Assembly: GCF_047549485.1 (NCBI RefSeq)
Contig: NZ_CP180191.1
Coordinates: 744,001-808,000 of the forward strand
Direction: 5' to 3'
DNA from: Piscinibacterium candidicorallinum
Lineage (GTDB): Bacteria > Pseudomonadota > Gammaproteobacteria > Burkholderiales > Burkholderiaceae_C
DNA: 64,000 nucleotides
Shown here: in pieces, positions 23,318 through 31,592 of the stretch
Layout: each line of letters opens with the position of its first letter
Numbering within the stretch: the first letter of the stretch is position 1
Made by a program: the position numbers and the translations under genes
The notes under the pieces: model-generated
Told to the model about the DNA's origin: nothing
Databases searched by the model: none
What the model saw: the letters and a program-made list of their open reading frames with translations, nothing else

Positions 23318-24801
23318 ACTCCATCCTCCAGATTGCAGGACAGTGGCTGCGCCGCGTCCGACCCCATGTGGCCACGACGCTCTGTGCCGCAGCGGTGTTG
23401 ACCCTGCCGGCTTGCGGCGGCAGCGAACCCACGCGCGTGGCCGGCGGCGGCAGTGACGGGTTGGGCGTCGTGCCCGACTCCGCCGCCAGCGGCGTGATCA
23501 CCGGCTTCGGCAGCGTCATCGTCAATGGCGTGCGCTGGGACGTGAGCACGGCAGACATTGCCGTCAACGGCGTGAGCAATCGCGGACAGGACGACTTGCG
23601 CGTGGGCATGGTGGTGACCGTCACAGGCAAGCGGGACGCCGCGGCCAGCAGCGGCCGTGCGGTACGCATTGCCTTCGACAACCTGCTGCAGGGCAGTGTG
23701 GAAGCCACCCTCGCCGTGAACTCCTTGCGCGTGGCCGGCCAAACTGTCCAGGTAAGCAGCGACACGCAGTTTGAAGGCGTGGCCGATGCAGCCAGCCTAC
23801 GCCTGGGCGACCGTGTACAGGTCTCCGGCTTCCGTGAGCGCGCCGGCGTGATTCGCGCCACCTGGATCGGCGTGCTGTCCACGGTCAATGCGATCGAGCT
23901 GACCGCGCCGATCACTGCCGTGGGTACTGGCAGCATCCAGGCCGCGGGTCTGATCATTGACACCCGCAGCGCGCAGCTGGTGGATGTGCCGGCAGGCGGT
24001 CTAGTCGTGGGGCAGTGGGTACGCATCGTGCTCGCCGGCCCGCCGATCGCAGGCAACGCGACGGCTACCCGGGTGCGCGTGATCAGCAGCGGCTTCATCC
24101 CGAGCGTCATCAACGCGCAGCTACAGGGCCTGGTGGAAGACTACAGCGCCGCTGCAGGCACGTTTGAGATCAATGATCAGCCGGTGTGGTTGACCGCCGC
24201 CACGCGCTTCGTGGACGGCACGCGCGCGAACCTGGTAGAGAACGCCCGCGTTGAAGTGCGCGGTGTGGTGGTCAGTGGCGCCCTGCAGGCCGACGAGGTG
24301 CGCTTCCTGCCCGACCTGCTGGGCGCCAGCGCCCGCGGCCCGGTGGCGACTGTGGACGCGCCGAACAGTCGCTTGGTGATGTTCACGGCAGGTGGCTTGG
24401 AGGTGCGCGTGGACAGCGACACCCTGCTGGTTGACAGCCTCAATCCCAGCGGTCCGCTGAATCTCGCGACGCTGACCGCGGCGGATGATGTGTTGGTGCT
24501 GGGCCGTGGTAGCCCCTCGGGCTCAGGCGGCGGACGCATCGATGCGCGCGTCGTTCAACGGCTGCTGCGTGGCGGCCCGGCAGTTGTGGACGGCGAGATC
24601 ACCGCAGCGAGCGGCACCCGGCTGGCCGTGCTCGGCGTAGCGGTTGAGGTGTCCGGCGCGGTCACGCTCAACGCCGCCGGCCAGCCGATCACCCCGACCG
24701 AGTTCCTTGCGCAGGCCACTGCAGGCCGTAGCGTCCGCGCCGATGGGCGCTTCGGCGGCGGCGTACTCACGGCGAACGTTGTGCGCCTGCAGATCAGGTA
24801 G
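23314..24801 (+). CDS. DUF5666 lipoprotein-like protein (495 aa)
   Basis: A second DUF5666 protein, paralogous to the divergent one. A basic N-terminus, hydrophobic segment and lipobox TLPAC (Cys34) with GGSEP follow MNSILQIAGQWLRRVRPH. The mature part opens SGVITGFGSVIVNGVRWDVSTADIAVNG, nearly the same head as the other protein (GGFGSVMVNGVRWD), and then holds about five further beta-rich repeats ending LTANVVRLQIR. The ATG overlaps the DUF6502 stop (ATGA at 23314-23317). The shared head in two divergent proteins flanking a DUF6502 gene suggests one functional cluster with two exported partners. It is probably outer-membrane or periplasm anchored. Confidence 0.85.
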   Translation: MNSILQIAGQWLRRVRPHVATTLCAAAVLTLPACGGSEPTRVAGGGSDGLGVVPDSAASGVITGFGSVIVNGVRWDVSTADIAVNGVSNRGQDDLRVGMVVTVTGKRDAAASSGRAVRIAFDNLLQGSVEATLAVNSLRVAGQTVQVSSDTQFEGVADAASLRLGDRVQVSGFRERAGVIRATWIGVLSTVNAIELTAPITAVGTGSIQAAGLIIDTRSAQLVDVPAGGLVVGQWVRIVLAGPPIAGNATATRVRVISSGFIPSVINAQLQGLVEDYSAAAGTFEINDQPVWLTAATRFVDGTRANLVENARVEVRGVVVSGALQADEVRFLPDLLGASARGPVATVDAPNSRLVMFTAGGLEVRVDSDTLLVDSLNPSGPLNLATLTAADDVLVLGRGSPSGSGGGRIDARVVQRLLRGGPAVVDGEITAASGTRLAVLGVAVEVSGAVTLNAAGQPITPTEFLAQATAGRSVRADGRFGGGVLTANVVRLQIR

Positions 24802-24816
24802 TCATTTTCGGCCATC

Positions 24817-24870
24817 AGAGCCATAAAGAAAAAGCGCCTGAAGAATGGCAAATGAATTGCGGAAAGCCGC
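24817..24870 (+). repeat. Possible dispersed element, copy I (diverged)
   Basis: AGAGCCAT (24817-24824) and CTGAAGAATGGC (24838-24849) are both also present, in the same order, in copy C at 42031-42067, and GGAAAGCCGC (24861-24870) matches copies A and D. The outer stem reduces to GCCAT/ATGGC. It starts 16 bases after the DUF5666 stop, in an AT-rich 225-base spacer that also has GCGG-AAAG-CCGC. Confidence 0.45.
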
Positions 24871-25026
24871 TTAATTAAACTCCTAAAAAAGTTAATTTCG
24901 GTCATAAATCGTACGCAGAGTTCTGTCTGGCGCATGCTGGCCGTGGCACCGTCACGGCCACACCCTCGGGCTGTCATGGGGTCTGCACCGGGCGCCGCGG
25001 CCGGAGCCTTGAAATACATTGGCCGC

Positions 25027-27126
25027 ATGAGTGCTGTATCCACCGACGCCACCGAAATCGTCCGCGCGGCCTGCCCGCACGACTGCCCCGACACCTGCGC
25101 CATGCACATCACTGTGCGGCATGAGCAGGGCAAGCGCATCGCCATCAAGGTCGCGGGCGATCCTGATCATCCGCCCACCGGTGGCGCGCTATGCACCAAG
25201 GTGAGCCGCTACTTGGAGCGCACGTACCATCCGGACCGCCTGACGCAGCCGCTCAAGCGCGTGGGCAAAAAGGGCGAGGGCCGCTTCGAACCCGTGAGCT
25301 GGGACACGGCGCTCACCGACATCGCGCAACGCCTGCAGGCCATCGCTGCCGTCGATCCGCAGCGCATCCTGCCCTACAGCTACGCCGGCACCATGGGCCT
25401 GGTGCAGGGCGAGAGCATGGCGGCGCGCTTCTTCCACAAGCTGGGTGCCAGCTTTCTGGACCGCACCATCTGCGCCACCGCCGGCGCGACCGGCCTGAAT
25501 CTGACCACCGGACGCGTGGGCATCGACATGGAGCTCACGCAGGACGCCAAGCTCATCATCCTGTGGGGCACGAACGCGATCGCCAGCAATCTGCACTTCT
25601 GGACCCGCGTGCAGGAAGCCAAGCGCCGCGGAGCAACGCTGATCGCCATCGACCCCTACCGCTCGCTCACGGCCGAGAAGTGCCATGAGCACATTGCACT
25701 GCTGCCGGGCACGGACGGCGCACTGGCGCTGGCGATGATCCATGTGCTCGTGCGTGACAACCTGCTGGATCACGACTACATCAGCAAGCACACGCAGGGC
25801 TTTGAAGAACTCAAGGCGCGCGCGGCGCAGTACCCGCCGCGGAGAGCTGCCGAATTGTGTGGCGTGAGCGCAGAGGTCATCGAGTCGCTCGCCCGCCGTT
25901 ATGCACAGACCGCGCTGGCCGGTGAAGGCGCCCTGATCCGCGGCAACTACGGCATGCAGCGCGCCCGCGGCGGTGGCAACGCCGTGCGCGCCATGGCCTG
26001 CCTGCCCGCGCTCGTAGGCGCCTGGAAGCACCCGGCCGGCGGCCTGCTGTTCTCCACCAGCGGCTGGTTCCCGGCCGACAACAACGCCCTGCAGCGCCCG
26101 GACCTGCTCGCAGGCCGTACACCGCGCACCATCAACATGAGCGACATCGGTCATGCGCTGAATGGCACCGGCCCCTATGCCGGGCAACTGCCAGTGGATG
26201 CGGTGGTGGTCTACAACAGCAACCCCGTGGCCATTGCCCCGGACTCCGGCAGCGTGGCGCGCGGTTTTGCGCGCGAAGACCTCTTCACCGTGGTGCTGGA
26301 GCACTTCCAGACGGATACGGCCGACTACGCTGACTACGTGCTGCCCGCCACCACGCAGCTCGAACACCTGGATATCCACAAGGCCTACGGCCACCACTAC
26401 GTGCTGGCCAACAACCCGGCCATCGACCCCGTCGGCGAGAGCCTGCCCAACAGCGAGGTCTTCCGGCGCCTGGCCGCGAAGATGGGATTCACCGAGCCCT
26501 GCTTTGCCGACAGCGATGAGCAGATCGCCGCGCAGGCCTTCGACTGGTCCCATCCGCAGATGCAGGGCATCGATTGGGACAGCCTCAAGCGCGAGGGCTG
26601 GAAGAAGCTCGCCAACATCGGCCCGGCGCCCTTTGCGAATGGGGGCTTCCACACGCCGAGCGGCAAGACGGAATTTGCCAGCAGCGTGCTGGCCGCACAG
26701 GGCTTGGATGCCCTCCCGGACTACGTGCCTCCTGCCGAGGCCATGGACAGCGTGCTGGCCGAGCGCTATCCGCTGGCGATGATCTCGCCGCCGGCGCGCA
26801 ACTTCCTGAACTCCAGCTTCGTGAACGTGCAGAGCCTGCGCGATACCGAAGGCGAACCGCATCTGGATCTTCACCCCGCCGATGCGGCAGCGCGCGGCAT
26901 TGCTGCAGGCCAGCGCGTGCGGATTTTCAATGACCGCGGCAGCTTCACGGCGAAGGCGCGCGTGACGGATAAGGCCCGGCAAGGCGTGGTGGTCGCCCTG
27001 TCCATCTGGTGGAAGAAGCTCGCGGCCGACGGCAGGAACGCCAACGAGGTGACGAGTCAGGCCCTCACCGACCTGGGGGCGGGCGCAACTTTCTATGACT
27101 GCCTGGTTCAGGTCGAAGTGGCCTGA
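25027..27126 (+). CDS. Molybdopterin oxidoreductase (DMSO-reductase family) with [4Fe-4S] motif
   Basis: A 699-residue Mo-bisMGD enzyme. The N-terminal ACPHDCPDTCAMH supplies Cys16, Cys20 and Cys24, with Cys56 in GGALCTKV, coordinating a 4Fe-4S cluster. MGD-binding regions include KLIILWGTNAIASNLHFW, TLIAIDPYRSLTAEK, LLPGTDGALALAM and a C-terminal molydop-binding domain (LDLHPADAAARGIAAGQRVRIFND). No Tat signal is present, so it is cytoplasmic. ATG 25027 (MSAVSTDAT) is chosen because homology starts there; upstream codons are low quality. It resembles the single-subunit group near biotin-sulfoxide reductases and assimilatory-type oxidoreductases. Its substrate cannot be told; no electron-transfer subunit is adjacent. 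Confidence 0.9.
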   Translation: MSAVSTDATEIVRAACPHDCPDTCAMHITVRHEQGKRIAIKVAGDPDHPPTGGALCTKVSRYLERTYHPDRLTQPLKRVGKKGEGRFEPVSWDTALTDIAQRLQAIAAVDPQRILPYSYAGTMGLVQGESMAARFFHKLGASFLDRTICATAGATGLNLTTGRVGIDMELTQDAKLIILWGTNAIASNLHFWTRVQEAKRRGATLIAIDPYRSLTAEKCHEHIALLPGTDGALALAMIHVLVRDNLLDHDYISKHTQGFEELKARAAQYPPRRAAELCGVSAEVIESLARRYAQTALAGEGALIRGNYGMQRARGGGNAVRAMACLPALVGAWKHPAGGLLFSTSGWFPADNNALQRPDLLAGRTPRTINMSDIGHALNGTGPYAGQLPVDAVVVYNSNPVAIAPDSGSVARGFAREDLFTVVLEHFQTDTADYADYVLPATTQLEHLDIHKAYGHHYVLANNPAIDPVGESLPNSEVFRRLAAKMGFTEPCFADSDEQIAAQAFDWSHPQMQGIDWDSLKREGWKKLANIGPAPFANGGFHTPSGKTEFASSVLAAQGLDALPDYVPPAEAMDSVLAERYPLAMISPPARNFLNSSFVNVQSLRDTEGEPHLDLHPADAAARGIAAGQRVRIFNDRGSFTAKARVTDKARQGVVVALSIWWKKLAADGRNANEVTSQALTDLGAGATFYDCLVQVEVA

Positions 27127-27148
27127 GCCGAGCCGGAGGCGACGACTC

Positions 27149-28216
27149 ATGCGTTGGGCGGGGCTGGCTGTGGTCGTAAGTGCGGCGCTGCTGGCGGGCT
27201 GCAGCCACCTGGGCTACTACTGGCAGGCCGCGCAAGGGCAGCGCGAGCTGCTCGCAAAGGCGCGGCCGATTGAAGAGGTCGTCGCAGACCCCGCCACGGA
27301 CCCGCGCCTGAAGCTGCGCCTGGAGAAGGCTCGCGAAATGCGCGCCTTTGCCTCGCGCGAACTCGGCCTGCCGGATAACCGCAGCTATACCGCCTACGCC
27401 GACCTCAAGCGGCCAGCGGTGGTGTGGAATGTGTTTGCCACGCCGGAGCTGTCCCTGCGCCTGAAGGAATGGTGCTTCCCCGTCGCGGGCTGCGTGACCT
27501 ACAAGGGCTATTTCAGCGAGGCCGCCGCCCGCAAGGAAGCCGATGCTCTGCGGGCCGACGGCTGGGACGTGCACGTGGGCCTGGTGCCGGCGTACAGCAC
27601 GCTGGGCTGGTTCGATGACCCGCTGCTGTCTACCTTCATCTGGTACCCGGAAGCGGAGCTTGCGCGCCTGATCTTTCATGAACTGGCGCACCAGCTGCTC
27701 TACGTGAAGGGCGACACGACCTTTAATGAATCCTTCGCGAGCGCGGTGGAGGAGTTCGGTGTGGAGCGCTGGCTGGCGCAGCATCCTGACCCGAAGCTGC
27801 GGGCAGACTACGACGTCTTCAACGCCCGCAAGCGCGACTTTCAGGCCTTGCTGGCCCAGTACCGCGCACGCCTCGAGGCCGCCTATGCGAGTGGCTCGGA
27901 CGCGGAAAAGCGCGCGCGCAAGACCCAGGTGTTCGCCGATCTGCAGGCGGATTACCGGCGCATGAAGACCGAGCGCTGGGGCGGTTTTGCGGGCTATGAC
28001 CGCTGGTTCGGTCAGGGTCTGACCAACGCGCATCTGGCCAGCGTGGGCAGCTACACCCAATGGCTGCCCGCGTTTCGCGCGCTGCTGAAGCGCGAGGGCA
28101 ACGACATGCCGCGCTTCTACGCTGCAGTGCAGCAGCTGGCGCGCTTGGACAAGCCCCAGAGGGAGCAGGCGCTCGCAGCACTTGCGCCCATGGCGCCGAG
28201 TGTTGCGCTGCAGTAG
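27149..28216 (+). CDS. Lipoprotein aminopeptidase (zinc metallopeptidase, PF10023-type)
   Basis: A 355-residue predicted lipoprotein: MRWAGLAVVVSAALLAGCSH with lipobox Cys18. The mature domain is recognised from YYWQAAQGQRELLAKARPIEEV and the zinc motif LIFHELAHQLLYVKGDTTFNESFASAVEEFG, in which His177, Glu178 and His181 form HExxH and a downstream Glu is the probable third ligand. ATG 27149 has CGGAGG at 27134-27139. The gene lies 22 bases after the molybdoenzyme stop and may be cotranscribed, though no functional link is evident. The family is annotated as putative aminopeptidase; peptide substrates are not known to me. Confidence 0.87.
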   Translation: MRWAGLAVVVSAALLAGCSHLGYYWQAAQGQRELLAKARPIEEVVADPATDPRLKLRLEKAREMRAFASRELGLPDNRSYTAYADLKRPAVVWNVFATPELSLRLKEWCFPVAGCVTYKGYFSEAAARKEADALRADGWDVHVGLVPAYSTLGWFDDPLLSTFIWYPEAELARLIFHELAHQLLYVKGDTTFNESFASAVEEFGVERWLAQHPDPKLRADYDVFNARKRDFQALLAQYRARLEAAYASGSDAEKRARKTQVFADLQADYRRMKTERWGGFAGYDRWFGQGLTNAHLASVGSYTQWLPAFRALLKREGNDMPRFYAAVQQLARLDKPQREQALAALAPMAPSVALQ

Positions 28217-28391
28217 AACGGCGCTGCATCCAGTGCTGTTGCAGCATGGCCAGCAACTCGCGCATCTGCGGAATCGCTCGGCATAATCGATCGGTTTGCA
28301 GACAGGGACGCGCCCGAACACGCGCGCTCTGGGGGAGCTTGCCTCTCGACGTTCCGAGGGTGGCATGCAAGCGTCTGGAGGAGACACACAC

Positions 28392-30107
28392 ATGGATACG
28401 CGCAACACCAAGCCCTGGCTGGCCCAATACCAGCCCGGCGTTCCGGCAGACGTCGATGTCGGCGTCTACAAGAGCATCAATCAGATGATGGACGAGGCCT
28501 TTGCGAAGTACCGCAATCGCACCGCCACCATCTGCATGGATGTTCGCACCAGCTACGGCCAGGTGGATGACGCCTCCAAGCAGGTGGCCGCCTGGCTGCA
28601 GAGCAAGGGCTTCAAGAAGGGTGCCCGCATCGCCATCATGATGCCCAACCTGCCGCAGTACCCGGTGTTGATCGCCGGCATCCTGCGGGCCGGCATGACG
28701 GTGGTGAACGTGAACCCGCTGTACACCCCGCGCGAGTTGGAGCATCAACTCAAGGACAGCGGTGCCGAGTGCATCTTCATCCTCGAGAACTTTGCCACCA
28801 CGCTGCAGGAAGTCGTCGCCCGCACGCAGGTGAAACAGATCGTGGTGGCCAGCATGGGCGACATGCTCGGCTTCTGGAAGGGCATGCTCGTGAATTTCGT
28901 GGTGCGCGCCGTCAAGAAGATGGTGCCCGAGTTCACGCTGCCCAACGACGCCAAGACCAAGACGGTGCGCTTCCCGCACATGATGGACGAGGCCGAGCGC
29001 CTGACATGGCGCCCCGTGGACGTCGGCCCGGACGACATCGCGTTCCTGCAGTACACCGGCGGCACCACTGGCGTATCCAAGGGCGCCACGCTGCTGCACA
29101 AGAACATCGTGGCCAACATCGTCCAGGTGGATGCATGGATGCAGCCAGCCCTCTCCAAGCTGGGCAACAACGAAGAGCGCATCATGGTCTGCGCCCTGCC
29201 GCTTTATCACATCTTCGCGCTCACGGTCTGCAACATGATGGGCGCGCGCCTGGGCATGACCAACCTGCTGATCCCGAATCCGCGCGACATCCCCGGCTTC
29301 GTGAAGACGCTGCAGAAGTACAAGGTCAGCATGTTCCCGGCGGTGAATACGCTCTTTACCGCGCTGGCCAACAATGCGGACTTCGCCAAGCTCGACTTCT
29401 CGCGCCTGGTCATCTCCAACGGTGGCGGCATGGCCGTGACCAAGGCCACGGCCGACAAGTGGAAGTCCGTTACCGGCTGCCCGATCTCCGAGGGCTACGG
29501 CCTGTCCGAGACCTCGCCGGTGGCCACGGCCAACCACCCGGACGTGGCGGACTACAACGGCACCATTGGCATCCCTGTCCCGTCCACCGAGATCTCGATC
29601 CGTGATGATGACGGCAAGCCCGTGCCGATCGGCGAGCGCGGCGAGATCTGCATCAAGGGTCCGCAGGTGATGGCCGGTTACTGGAACCGCCCGGACGAGA
29701 CTGCCAAGGTCATGACGCCGGACGGTTTCTTCAAGAGCGGCGACATCGGCATCATGGACGAGACCGGCTACGTGAAGATCGTGGACCGCAAGAAGGACAT
29801 GATCCTCGTCTCCGGCTTCAACGTGTATCCCAATGAAGTCGAAGAGGTCATTTCCGCCTGCCCCGGCGTGCTGGAGTGCGCCGCCATTGGCGTGCCCGAC
29901 GAGAAGGCCGGTGAGGCGGTCAAGGTCTTCGTGGTCAAGAAGGACCAGGCCCTCACCGAGCGCGATGTGATGGATTACGCGTCCAAGCACCTCACCGGCT
30001 ACAAGAAGCCCAAGTACGTCGTTTTCCGTGACGACCTGCCCAAGACCAACGTGGGCAAGATCCTGCGTCGCGAACTGCGCGACATGGAGATGAAGAAGGC
30101 CGCATGA
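28392..30107 (+). CDS. fadD: Long-chain fatty-acid--CoA ligase
   Basis: Activates long-chain fatty acids to acyl-CoA using ATP, at the inner membrane, feeding beta-oxidation. The 571-residue adenylate-forming enzyme has the P-loop-like YTGGTTGVSKGA, the SEGYGLSETSP motif, the GDIG hinge region and the C-terminal DRKKDMILVSGFNVYPNEVE, with the catalytic Lys near TNVGKILRREL. ATG 28392 has GGAGGAG 8 bases upstream. It is monocistronic, with a terminator hairpin directly after the stop. FadD fits the GTT-type P-loop and the ending; medium-chain specificity cannot be excluded. Confidence 0.93.
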   Translation: MDTRNTKPWLAQYQPGVPADVDVGVYKSINQMMDEAFAKYRNRTATICMDVRTSYGQVDDASKQVAAWLQSKGFKKGARIAIMMPNLPQYPVLIAGILRAGMTVVNVNPLYTPRELEHQLKDSGAECIFILENFATTLQEVVARTQVKQIVVASMGDMLGFWKGMLVNFVVRAVKKMVPEFTLPNDAKTKTVRFPHMMDEAERLTWRPVDVGPDDIAFLQYTGGTTGVSKGATLLHKNIVANIVQVDAWMQPALSKLGNNEERIMVCALPLYHIFALTVCNMMGARLGMTNLLIPNPRDIPGFVKTLQKYKVSMFPAVNTLFTALANNADFAKLDFSRLVISNGGGMAVTKATADKWKSVTGCPISEGYGLSETSPVATANHPDVADYNGTIGIPVPSTEISIRDDDGKPVPIGERGEICIKGPQVMAGYWNRPDETAKVMTPDGFFKSGDIGIMDETGYVKIVDRKKDMILVSGFNVYPNEVEEVISACPGVLECAAIGVPDEKAGEAVKVFVVKKDQALTERDVMDYASKHLTGYKKPKYVVFRDDLPKTNVGKILRRELRDMEMKKAA

Positions 30108-30123
30108 TCCGCGGATCGAAGGC

Positions 30124-30151
30124 ACAAAGGGCGCCGCGAGGCGCCCTTTGT
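30124..30151. terminator. Bidirectional intrinsic terminator after fadD
   Basis: ACAAAGGGCGCC (30124-30135) pairs perfectly with GGCGCCCTTTGT (30140-30151) around GCGA. It lies between the convergent fadD and GNAT genes. The A/T arms give a short U-run in both directions. Confidence 0.88.
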
Positions 30152-30174
30152 ATTCGTGCAGTTCGCGTGCGTGC

Positions 30175-30678
30175 TCAGTCTGCCTGCGCAGCAAGGCGGA
30201 GCAGTGCCTCACCCGTCACGCGCTGCAGCTTCCATTCGTCCATGCCCACTGCACCGAGCGTGCGGTAGAAGTCGATCGAGGGCTGATTCCAGTCGAGCAC
30301 GCTCCATTCGAAGCGGCCGCAGCCGCGTTCGACGGCCAGCTTTGCAAGGTGGATCATCAGGGCCTTGCCATAGCCGCGGCCGCGGTAGGCGGGCTCGATG
30401 AACAGGTCTTCCAGATACAGGCTGGGGCGCCCCAGGAAGGTGCTGTAGTTGTGGAAGAACAGCGCGAAACCGACCGCAACGTCGTCCGGACCTTCGCCCT
30501 CGCAGGCCATCACCACTTCCACGTAGGGGCGTGCGCCGAACAGGTGCTCGTGCAGCGTGGTCTCGTCGGCCACGACCAGGTGCGAAAGCTTCTCGTATTC
30601 GGCCAGCGCACGGATCAGCGCCATCACGCGCGGCACGTCCGCCGGCGTGGCGGCGCGAATGTGGAACGTGCCGCTCAT
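30175..30678 (-). CDS. GNAT-family N-acetyltransferase
   Basis: A 167-residue acetyl-CoA-dependent acyltransferase. It begins FHIRAATPADVPRVMALIRALAEYEKL, has the central strand VAVGFALFFHNYSTFLGRPSLYLEDLFIEPAYRGRGYGKALMIHLAKLA with the acetyl-CoA-binding RGRGYGKAL, and ends DWNQPSIDFYRTLGAVGMDEWKLQRVTGEAL. The FHNYSTF-YLEDLFV pattern and length are typical of the diamine (spermidine/spermine) acetyltransferase-like subgroup. The gene starts inside the last codon of pyrF (4-base ATGA overlap), so it is translated with it. Substrate is unknown. Confidence 0.88.
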   Translation of the reverse strand: MSGTFHIRAATPADVPRVMALIRALAEYEKLSHLVVADETTLHEHLFGARPYVEVVMACEGEGPDDVAVGFALFFHNYSTFLGRPSLYLEDLFIEPAYRGRGYGKALMIHLAKLAVERGCGRFEWSVLDWNQPSIDFYRTLGAVGMDEWKLQRVTGEALLRLAAQAD

Positions 30679-31496
30679 GCCGCGCGTGCCCGATTGATCG
30701 CCTCATGGGTGTCCTGTGCGGCCCGTGCGGCGGCTGCGGCGAAGTCCGCTGCGCTGCTTGCGTACAGGATCGCGCGCGAGGAGTTGATGAGCATGCCCGT
30801 GCCATCGGCACTGCGGCCAGCCTTGACCGTGGCTTCGATGTCTCCGCCCTGCGCGCCGATGCCAGGCACCAGCAGCGGTAGCGTGGGTGCGAGTGCGCAG
30901 ACGCGAGCCAGTTCGGCCGGGAAGGTAGCACCCACGACAAGACCCACCTGGCCGTTGCGGTTCCACTCGACGGCCGCCTTTTGCGCCACACGCTCAAAGA
31001 GCTTGTCTTGGCCGACGTTGAGGAATTGCAGATCGCTGCCGCCCGCATTGCTGGTGCGGCACAGCAGGTACACCCCGTGCGCCGGAGAGTCGAGATAGGG
31101 CTCGATCGAGTCGCTGCCCATGTAGGGGTTCACGGTGACGGCGTGAGCCTGATAGCGCTCATAGGCCTCGATGGCGTATTGCTTGGCCGTCGCACCGATG
31201 TCGCCTCGCTTGGCATCCAGCACAAGGGCGTGCTTCGGGTGCTTGCTGCGGATGTGCTGGCAGAGGCGTTCAAGTGCAGCTTCGGCGCGCTGCGCGGCGA
31301 AGTAGGCGATCTGGGGCTTGAAGGCGGCGCAGTAGGGCGCCGTGGCATCCACGATCTCTCGGCAGAAGAGGAAGACCCGGTCCGGGTCGTTTTCGAGCGT
31401 CGCGGGGTAGCGCTGCGCATCGGGGTCGAGTCCGACGCAAAGCAGGCTGTTGGTGTGGGCGTGAGCGTTCTTTAGGTGGTCCAGGTAAGGGGTCAT
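30675..31496 (-). CDS. pyrF: Orotidine-5'-phosphate decarboxylase (type 2)
   Basis: Last step of de novo UMP synthesis. The 273-residue TIM-barrel protein has the type-2 signature LVLDAKRGDIGATAKQYA with the catalytic Asp-Lys-Asp set, VNPYMGSDSIEPYL, and the phosphate-binding region LLVPGIGAQGGD. ATG 31496 starts MTPYLDHLKNAHAHTNSLLCVGLDPD. It is followed by a GNAT gene with a 4-base overlap, and is separated from the upstream membrane protein gene by about 95 bases. Confidence 0.95.
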   Translation of the reverse strand: MTPYLDHLKNAHAHTNSLLCVGLDPDAQRYPATLENDPDRVFLFCREIVDATAPYCAAFKPQIAYFAAQRAEAALERLCQHIRSKHPKHALVLDAKRGDIGATAKQYAIEAYERYQAHAVTVNPYMGSDSIEPYLDSPAHGVYLLCRTSNAGGSDLQFLNVGQDKLFERVAQKAAVEWNRNGQVGLVVGATFPAELARVCALAPTLPLLVPGIGAQGGDIEATVKAGRSADGTGMLINSSRAILYASSAADFAAAAARAAQDTHEAINRARAA

Positions 31497-31592
31497 GCAG
31501 CCAGTTTAGGCGAGCGGCTTTGAGCGTTGAGACCGACGCAACCGCGCTGCAAGACCCTCTCAAGTCGGCCCGGAAGGCGCCTCGGCGCGCGC

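Noticed and set aside
27819..30212. Minus-strand ORF of 797 codons opposite fadD
   Set aside because: The complement encodes intact FadD with all motifs; the antisense product is His/Asp/Gly low-information sequence.
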